The notes beneath the pieces are model-generated. The model did no database searches and was not told where the DNA came from. It saw nothing but the letters and a program-made list of their open reading frames with translations. From assembly GCA_023375675.1 (NCBI GenBank), contig JALQBC010000006.1, forward strand, positions 372,001-436,000: a DNA stretch of 64,000 nt, given 5' to 3'. This stretch comes from Cytospora piceicola. Its lineage: Eukaryota > Ascomycota > Sordariomycetes > Diaporthales > Cytosporaceae. Both the position numbers and the translations under genes were made by a program. The stretch's first letter is position 1. Each line of letters opens with the position of its first letter. Positions 57,401-64,000 of this stretch are shown piece after piece.

Positions 57401-59187
57401 TTAACCCTTGTAAGGCGAAGGGCCGACCATAAGCTCCGGCCTGACGAGGGCGTCAAACTCCTCCTCGGTCAGGGCGTTGAGCTCAAGGGCAGACTGCTTG
57501 AGGGTAAGACCCTTCTTGTGAGCGTTCTTGGCAACCTTGCTGGCCATGTCGTAGCCGATCTTGGGGTTCAGGCAAGTAACGAGCATGAGACTGCAGATAG
57601 AAATGTTAGCTCAAGCCCAAATATTCCAACTCACTTCACAGGGGGGGCGGGTCATCTGGACTTACGACTCCTTCAGGATGCTGGCAATCTTCTCCTCGTT
57701 GGCCTGCAGGCCAACGACAAGGTTCTTCTCGAACGAGCGCATACCGTCAGACAGCAGACGGATGCTGTGCAGGAGGTTGCGGATAACCAGGGGCTTGTAG
57801 ACGTTGAGCTCGAACTGGCCGTTCATGCCACCGATCGTGCAGGCAACGTGGTTGCCCATGACCTGGGCGCAGACCATGGTCAGGGCCTCACACTGGGTGG
57901 GGTTGACCTTTCCAGGCATGATGCTGGAGCCAGGCTCGTTCTCGGGGAGGGCGAGCTCTCCCAGGCCACATCGGGGACCGCTGCCGAGGTAGCGGATGTC
58001 CTGGGCGATCTTGGTGAGGGACGCGGCAAGGGTGTTGAGGCAGCCGTGGGACTGCACAATAGCGTCATGAGCGGCGAGGGCCTCGAACTTGTTGGCCGCG
58101 GTCACGAACTTGGTGCCAGTCATGTTGGAGACCTCCTCGGCAATAGCCTCAGCGAAGCCCTCGAAGGTGTTGATGCCAGTTCCGACGGCCGTACCGCCCT
58201 GGGCGAGCTCGCGCAGCTCGGGCAGGCTGGACTCGACACGCTTGATGCCGAGGTTGAGCTGGGCAACATAGCCGGAGAACTCCTGGGCCAGGGTCAGGGG
58301 GGTGGCATCCTGCAAGTGCGTGCGGCCGATCTTGATGATCTTCTTGGCCTCGAACTCGTCCACCTTCTTCTGCAGCGCATCCCTCAGGCTCTTCAGGCTG
58401 GGGACAAGCTCGTTCTCGATCTCAAGGACGGCAGCGATGTGCATGACGGTAGGGAAGGTGTCGTTGGAGCTGGCGGAGCGGTTGACGTGGTCGTTGGGGT
58501 GGACAGGCTTCTTGGAGCCCATCTGGCCGCCCAGGATCTCGATGGCACGGTTGGAGATGACCTCGTTCGCGTTCATGTTGGACTGGGTGCCGGAGCCGGT
58601 CTGCCAGACGACCAGGGGGAAGTGGTCAATCAGCTTCAGGTCGGCGACCTCCTTGGCGGCCTGCTGGATGGCCTCGCCGATCTTGGGGTCTAGAGAGTGT
58701 TGGTCGCGTTGTGAGCTCAAAGCCTTGTTTCGACCCCTAAGGGCTGCTTCCCCGGATAATTCGTAGGGCAGTACATACCCAGGCCATATCGCATGTTCAC
58801 GGTGGCGGCAGCGCCCTTCAGGATTCCGAAGGCCTTGACGATAGGAGGGGGCATGCGGTCCTGGGGCTGGTTGATGCGGAAGTTCTCAAGGGAACGCTCT
58901 GTCTGAGCACCCCAGTACTTGTCGGCGGGCACCTGGACCTCGCCAAAGGCATCGCTCTCGGTTCTTGTGGCAGCCATGTTTGTCGATGAGGCGTGGAAGT
59001 ATCTCTGGGAGTTGAGGGAGGTTGTTCGGATGGAGGAGACACTGGCACGGGTGGCGGTGGGCATAGATGACTTGGGGAGATGTGCCGAGCGCGAGAAGCA
59101 TGTGCTCATGGCTCGTACGTTGCCCCTCGGCAAAGCCATCAAGCCCCTCGCGGAGCCAGAGGCGCATGTTCGTGCGGAGGAAAGCAT
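57401..59187 (-). CDS. FUM1: Fumarate hydratase (class II fumarase), 540 aa
   Basis: Class II fumarase interconverts fumarate and malate in the mitochondrial TCA cycle and also acts in the cytosol. Exons 59187-58779, 58689-57666 and 57590-57401 join in frame. The family signature [11 protein letters not shown] is present, as are [31 protein letters not shown] and [12 protein letters not shown]. The start is uncertain: the ATG at 59187 ([20 protein letters not shown]) gives a good mitochondrial presequence of about 70 residues. An upstream in-frame ATG at 59253 would add 22 residues, and an internal ATG at 58977 ([20 protein letters not shown]) sits exactly where the mature cytosolic enzyme would begin. 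Two starts would explain dual location, as known for fumarase. Confidence 0.95.
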
Positions 59188-60150
59188 ACTGAAAGTGTTG
59201 AAAAATGACTGTAAGCGGTTGAGGTTTCTATCAGCCTCGTCTCGTCTATCCAATGCCTCAAGATATTCTCAATCGATCTACGTTTCGATGCCTGTCGGAA
59301 CAGCTTCACTCTAGAAAATAACCGCAATTGAGTGCTCGGACCAGGAAACGGCCCCGGCTCAGGCCCGATCCGTTGTCCCAGCTTCCACCGACTTCGGCAG
59401 AAAACGGGTTTACCGGCTATTACATGACAGACAGAACATATCGGCTATGCTTGCGGCTTGTAGTTTGTAGCTTGTAGCTTCAGCTTCAGCTTCAGCTTGT
59501 TAGCTTGTCAGCTTATATACCACAGTGGGTGCCCAGGTGGCTTGTATACCTACCGTGGGTATCTAGGTAGCTCCATGCGATGTTGCACACCATGGCGACG
59601 TCGCAGAAGCCTCGCGTCAGAGACAACTGAAATTAAGCCAGGGTTAAAGACAGAGATAAAATGTAAAGGACTTGCTTTGCTCTGCTATGCATGCCAATGC
59701 AATGCCCACCCCTCTTTTCACGGAGAAATTGAGAAGGAGAAAGGCAGGAGGAAGACTTGATATCTATCCACCAACCCAACCAATCCTTTCTGAACCGCTG
59801 GGAGGCAGGAAACCGTACAGACGGTAGAATAAAGATCCGGGGAAGTTACGGGCTGGCCAGGCTGGCTGGCTGGCCAGGCTGACGAGGATCAGACCGCTTC
59901 CCCGGGTGCCAGCTGAAGGCGTCAAGACATGGTGCAAGTTCGCCATCTCCCCTGTTGGTTGATCTATTGACTCACTTCCCGGCTTGACGACATGGGCAAG
60001 GAGACGGTGGTCAACCGGTGAAGCTTATCTGCACAATACCAAGAGCTCATCATCGGGGTGGCGTCGGGTAGCTGCAACCTTGATGTAACAATTATCTCCG
60101 AGACAGAGGGAGAGAGAAAAAACAATCTGGGGTACTGGTGGCGGCCGGGG

Positions 60151-60177
60151 TCTGTCTGTCTGTCTGTCTGTCTGTCT
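60151..60177. repeat. TCTG tetranucleotide microsatellite
   Basis: About 6.75 perfect TCTG units. Confidence 0.9.
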
Positions 60178-60263
60178 AATCATGACGTTGAGAAGGTGAT
60201 GACATCAAGAAATTTGTAAGATGCAATCTGAGATTCGTGATTTCTATTGTATACACATACAAC

Positions 60264-60278
60264 TACCTAGGTAGGTAC
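60264..60278. repeat. TACCTAGGTA-type palindrome
   Basis: TACCTAGGTAGGTAC, a perfect member of the dispersed family, directly before a CAG/CAA trinucleotide tract. Confidence 0.75.
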
Positions 60279-60673
60279 GTAGTGGCAGCAGCAGCAGCAA
60301 CAACAACAACAGCAACAACATGCCTGCATGCGTTGTCCATCACAAAGTGTGTTGCCGTGTGAAGGGCGATCGATGCAAAATCCCATCGTGTTGAGGAATT
60401 ATGTCGGGATTATGTAATCCGCAACCGCGGTAAGGGCTTTAAATCTAGGTAATCTGGGTCATTACAAGGGTAGCATTTAAGCTGTTTCCTGCGAGGCGGG
60501 TTGCAGGAACTCGGGAGAAGACCAGAGGACAGTGCCAGAATCTTGGAATACAGCCCATGCAGCCAGTCAGCCAGGTCAGCGCGCTTAAGACATGCACAGA
60601 CCGGGATGTTGATGGACGTCAATGGAATGTCCGAAAGCGTTGGCCCTGGCCCGCCCCTGTGGCTTAGTGTAGC

Positions 60674-60735
60674 GTACCTAGACTAGGTACATAGGTTAGC
60701 TGGTTAGACTGCTGACTGGTTAGGTACCTAGGTAG
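60674..60735. repeat. TACCTAGGTA-type palindrome cluster
   Basis: GTACCTAGACTAGGTAC, itself a palindrome with a one-base centre, is followed by TTAGGTACCTAGGTAGTGTAG. The last block is nearly identical to the copy upstream of eIF1 at 18965. Confidence 0.75.
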
Positions 60736-61615
60736 TGTAGCTGTGTAGCAGTCAGGCAGTGTACCAGTAGTGTAGGTCCGGATGTGGAGCACACCAGACA
60801 CTTACACGGACTGACGGCCATTCGGCACGCAGCCTGCAATAACACTTCAACAGAACAAGCAATCCTTCCAATGGCGTGAGTGGCCAATGACCTAATCCGT
60901 GCCCAGCCAAACTAAACGGACTGCAGCCAGCCAGCCAGAACCGTTTCTCAGCCTTCTGCCAAGCTGGGTTCTCAGAAGTCTGGGGAAAACCCTCAGTCTT
61001 GTTGTGTACCAGTCAGTGTACTTGGGTATAGACTTCCCTTTTGACCTCATTCCATCCAGAACATCATTCCCCAGGGTCTTTTCCTCGACGGAATTGTCCT
61101 GCAGCCGAACGCAGATCCGGTTCCATCAGCTCCGGAGATGCCACACACCACAGACAAGCCAGACACCAGAGCAGAAAAACCCACTTGCCACGCCTTTTTT
61201 CAAACACCCCTTTCATCGCATCACTTGTCACTCCCAAGTACCGCCAGTACCATGGCAGATTTTTAATCCACCGGCCAATCAGCGCCAGCCGTTGATCACG
61301 AAAGGAATAGCGCGGATTGCACCATCGATGCCCTTCATCAGCACACATCGCATCGCCCTGCCAGAATCGCCTGCCTGACCAGACCTGACCTCACCTCTGT
61401 CGAATGGCGCAATCGCTTGGCCTGCTTTTACACCTGTCCCTGCCCCTCACAGTAGGACGCCATCCAGACTCGTTGAGGCACCAGGCGCCCGGTTCTTCCC
61501 CTTGTTGTATCTGCCTTGTAGCCCGGCATCTCCCTCCCAATCCTTCCCAATCGTATCCAGAGCCTTCGGCCGGGGGCTGCCCCCATTATTAATGCTGCTT
61601 GCTGGGCTTACACGC

Positions 61616-61630
61616 TAGGTACCTAGGTAG
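61616..61630. repeat. TACCTAGGTA-type palindrome
   Basis: TAGGTACCTAGGTAG, about 450 bp upstream of the PAPS reductase start. Confidence 0.75.
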
Positions 61631-61725
61631 GCATTGTGTGTAAGTGACATCCGTATGAACGAGCCGTACACAGCCTAGACAGGTATCAGCATCAGAGGCC
61701 AAGGTATTCCGCGACATGATGTGCG

Positions 61726-61735
61726 ATGCCGCCAT
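61726..61735. promoter_or_regulatory. Candidate sulfur-regulatory bZIP site (one mismatch)
   Basis: ATGCCGCCAT differs at one position from the CYS3-type consensus ATGRYRYCAT and lies about 340 bp upstream of PAPS reductase. Together with the site at 8731 it is suggestive, but each is a degenerate 10-mer. Confidence 0.25.
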
Positions 61736-62074
61736 TTCTCATCTCAGCTGGTACGGACCCAAAGGAACCGAAAGAACTGCTTGTCTTGTGTGCTCAACCC
61801 TCCGTCCCCATCCGTCCCTTTTTAAGCTGTCCCATCCTCGTGCTCAAAACGACCTCTTCTCGGTTCCCTACATCATCCATCCATCCATCCATCCATCCCA
61901 TCATAAAAATACCAACCCTCAGAATACAAAACCACTTGCTCCCATATCTCTCCTACTTCCAGACCAAGTCCTGACCCCCTAATCCACTATACTGCCCCAT
62001 ATTCCAAATTTTCAAAAGGCCCCTCATCCCTACTAGAGATTTGTAAGAGAATATTAAAGCCTCCAAAAGCAATA

Positions 62075-63070
62075 ATGGGTGCCTACGACCATTCCTCCGC
62101 CGAGGCTTCACCTCACTTGAGGCCCCTCTACACCAAGACAGACTCCCGTTCATCACCATCCTCAGACACCTCAGACGTCGAGTCAGGCTACGCCTCAGCA
62201 ACGTCGTCGACAATGACGCTGCCCGCCGTGACCTTCACGCCACACCACCTGAAATGGCTCAACCAACAACTAGAGAACATGCACCCCCTGGACATCCTGC
62301 GCTTCTGCAAGGTCCTGTTCCCCCGCCTGTACCAGACCACCGCCTTCGGCCTGACGGGGCTGGTCACCCTTGACATGATGGCCAAGCTCCAGGAGGAGGA
62401 CCAGCAGCCCGTCGACATCATCTTCCTCGACACCCTGTACCACTTCCAGGAGACGCACGAGCTCGTCGACCGGGTGCGGGCCAAGTACCCCAAGACCAAG
62501 TTCCACATCTTCAAGCCCGACGGCTGCGCCACCACGGCCGACTTCGAGGCCACGTACGGCGAGAAGCTCTGGGAGGTCGCCTCGGACATGTACGACTGGT
62601 ACGCCAAGGTCGAGCCCCAGCAGCGCGCCTACACGGAGCTCAACGTCGCCGCCGTGCTCACGGGCCGCCGGCGGTCGCAGGGCGGCGTGCGCGGCGAGAT
62701 CCCCATCATCGAGGTCGACGACGAGAGCGGCATCGTCAAGATCAACCCCGTCGTCAACTGGACCTTCGACCAGGTGCAGGGCTACATCCGGGAGCACGGC
62801 GTCCCCTACAACGCCCTGCTCGACAGGGGGTACAAGTCCGTCGGCGACTGGCACTCGACCTCCCCCGTCAAGGCGGGCGAGGACGAGCGCGCCGGCCGCT
62901 GGAAGGGCCAGGACAAGACCGAGTGCGGCATCCACAACAAGAAGTCGCGGTACGCCCAGTTCCTCGAGGACACGGAGCGGAGGCACAAGGAGGAGTCGCT
63001 GGCCAACGCCTTCCAGGAGAACAAGAAGCGGAGGGTCGACTCGTCCCCCGCCGTCCAGGTCTCGTCATAA
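62075..63070 (+). CDS. MET16: Phosphoadenosine phosphosulfate (PAPS) reductase, 331 aa
   Basis: It reduces PAPS to sulfite with thioredoxin, following ATP sulfurylase and APS kinase in sulfate assimilation. Single exon of 331 codons. The first 45 residues are Ser-rich. The catalytic domain shows TTAFGLTGLVTLDMMAK (substrate-binding loop), VDIIFLDTLYHFQETHELVD, a TGRRRSQGGVRGEIPIIEVD block and NWTFDQVQGYIREHGVPYN. The catalytic cysteine is in KTECGIH near residue 284, the ECGxH motif of PAPS reductases; the extra Cys-Cys pairs of iron-sulfur APS reductases are absent. Size and motifs match fungal Met16. The codon bias is strong toward C. Divergent from fumarase. Confidence 0.97.
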   Translation: MGAYDHSSAEASPHLRPLYTKTDSRSSPSSDTSDVESGYASATSSTMTLPAVTFTPHHLKWLNQQLENMHPLDILRFCKVLFPRLYQTTAFGLTGLVTLDMMAKLQEEDQQPVDIIFLDTLYHFQETHELVDRVRAKYPKTKFHIFKPDGCATTADFEATYGEKLWEVASDMYDWYAKVEPQQRAYTELNVAAVLTGRRRSQGGVRGEIPIIEVDDESGIVKINPVVNWTFDQVQGYIREHGVPYNALLDRGYKSVGDWHSTSPVKAGEDERAGRWKGQDKTECGIHNKKSRYAQFLEDTERRHKEESLANAFQENKKRRVDSSPAVQVSS

Positions 63071-64000
63071 GGTTTCACTCTCTTCTTCTCAGAAGACCAA
63101 CTTTTGGAGTGAGGGGGGGGGGGCTTAGCGAGGCCGTGGTCCTGCGAGAGGACGGTTTTGATGATGATTTTATGAGCATAGCACTGGCTTTAGTAAAAAA
63201 CTTGGTCGTTGGGAGTCTTTTTTGGGGGGGGATCGGAAAAGGAGATCTGGTGATACATGGTCTGGCGTTGGCGGCACATCTGTTGATTCCCCTTTGCCAT
63301 ACATAGATGGCACAGCACCACTTGAGAGGGAAACGTACTCTCGATAGATATATATGTATATATATATAGTCAACAAGACGAAAGTGAAAACAATTTCTTA
63401 CTTGCCAGTTGCCCTCCTCAGTGACCCCATCGTGACTCAACGTAATGAAGGCTTTTTCCCAGCACGCCATCATCGCCATCCACCATTGCTGTCACCAAAG
63501 ACCAAGGGGGGGTCCTCCTGTATCGCATCACCACTTTGCTCGCCCTCGACTTCGCGACAAGATCCCCCAGGGTTCGGGTCGCACCGATTAATCTGACACA
63601 GCCTCCGGTTCGGTCGGGATGGGGATAGGCGGGGGGGGGTGTGTGCGCCTCTCGTAGTGGCACGGCATGGTCTTCTGGGTGCCGTCATGGTGGCGGGAAT
63701 GAGAGGACGTCGCTGGACGGCTAACGGTTGTCGGCTGGGGAGTTTGGCGCGGTGTTATAGTAACCCACACCGGCAGCAGAGCCGCATTTTTACGGTTACG
63801 GCTGTCGGGGGCTTGGTGTAAGATGCATATTTGGCGTGGATTGCGCCATACGGTAGGGCAGGCCCCAGGCAGGGATCTGTTTTTTCTCGTACGGTACGTT
63901 TGCTGTCGTGTGGGTTTGTTGCGGGTGGGTGTGGTAGGATCGGCAGAGGACGGGTCGGGTGGGGAGGGGGGGAACCTGGCACTGTGCTGGGGTTGTTGTG
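63071..64000. other. 3' flank of PAPS reductase, no further gene seen
   Basis: A G-run at about 63113-63123, a TA-rich microsatellite at about 63347-63369 and another G-run near 63630-63640. Short open frames are unsupported. Confidence 0.5.

Larger units (their letters stand above)
59188..62074. other. Long divergent intergenic region between fumarase and PAPS reductase
   Basis: About 2.9 kb, rich in simple repeats: CTTCAG units (59478-59497), TCTG units (60151-60177), CAG/CAA units (60285-60320) and CATC units (61874-61898). CCTAGGTA palindromes lie at 60264-60278, 60674-60735 and 61616-61630. Frames at 60899-61378 and 61716-61982 run through leader-like sequence and are not accepted as genes. 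A candidate sulfur-regulatory site is annotated at 61726. Confidence 0.45.

Noticed and set aside
57173..58693. 506-codon plus-strand frame opposite fumarase
   Set aside because: It is the antisense of strongly conserved fumarase exons with C-ending codons, which opens the opposite frame.

Overview
The window is nuclear DNA of a filamentous ascomycete, most likely Sordariomycetes. The genes are interrupted by short GT...AG introns, mostly 45-140 nt, often with a CTAAC/CTAAT branch point just before the AG. Coding regions are GC-rich, and there are no operons or bacterial ribosome binding sites. Several proteins resemble families I know only from Pezizomycotina. Nothing in the sequence fixes genus or species.

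Layout. 0.9-7.9 kb: a long disordered protein and ATP sulfurylase, both on minus. 8-15.3 kb: a gene-poor stretch with no intact gene I can defend, but with decayed coding fragments, the clearest being a frameshifted membrane-protein relic at 12.7-14.4 kb. 15.3-24 kb: an intradiol dioxygenase, the tRNA methyltransferase Trm44, eIF1, the N-glycosylation factor Eos1 and an Mba1-type mitoribosome receptor. 24.2-28.3 kb: a sodium:solute symporter and the complex I assembly factor CIA30. 30.2-36.9 kb: a three-RRM RNA-binding protein and EF-1alpha. 37.7-44.7 kb: a compact cluster of Sls1, Nse3, SF3b5 (a gene whose first coding exon is only the ATG) and Isd11. 45.7-54.2 kb: three proteins I cannot name and a tRNA-related, Pol III-like repeat at 47.4 kb. 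55.2-63.1 kb: phosphoserine phosphatase, fumarase and PAPS reductase.

How the genes relate. Most are single-copy housekeeping genes, often arranged as divergent pairs: Trm44/eIF1, Eos1/Mba1, CIA30/RRM protein, Sls1/Nse3, and the 50.4/51.5 kb pair. Two themes recur. One is mitochondrial function: Mba1, CIA30, Sls1, Isd11 and fumarase. The other is sulfur and cysteine supply: ATP sulfurylase and PAPS reductase catalyse two steps of sulfate reduction, phosphoserine phosphatase makes the serine acceptor, and Isd11 serves the cysteine desulfurase. These genes are separated by unrelated ones, so shared location is not evidence of a cluster.

Intergenic DNA carries many copies of a short palindrome, TACCTAGGTA and variants, mostly within about 1 kb upstream of start codons. 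I found no rRNA, no canonical tRNA, no CRISPR array and no intact transposon. The best candidates for something undescribed are the structured repeat at 47360-47548, the zinc-finger motif in Sls1, the palindrome family and the decayed 9-14.4 kb region.
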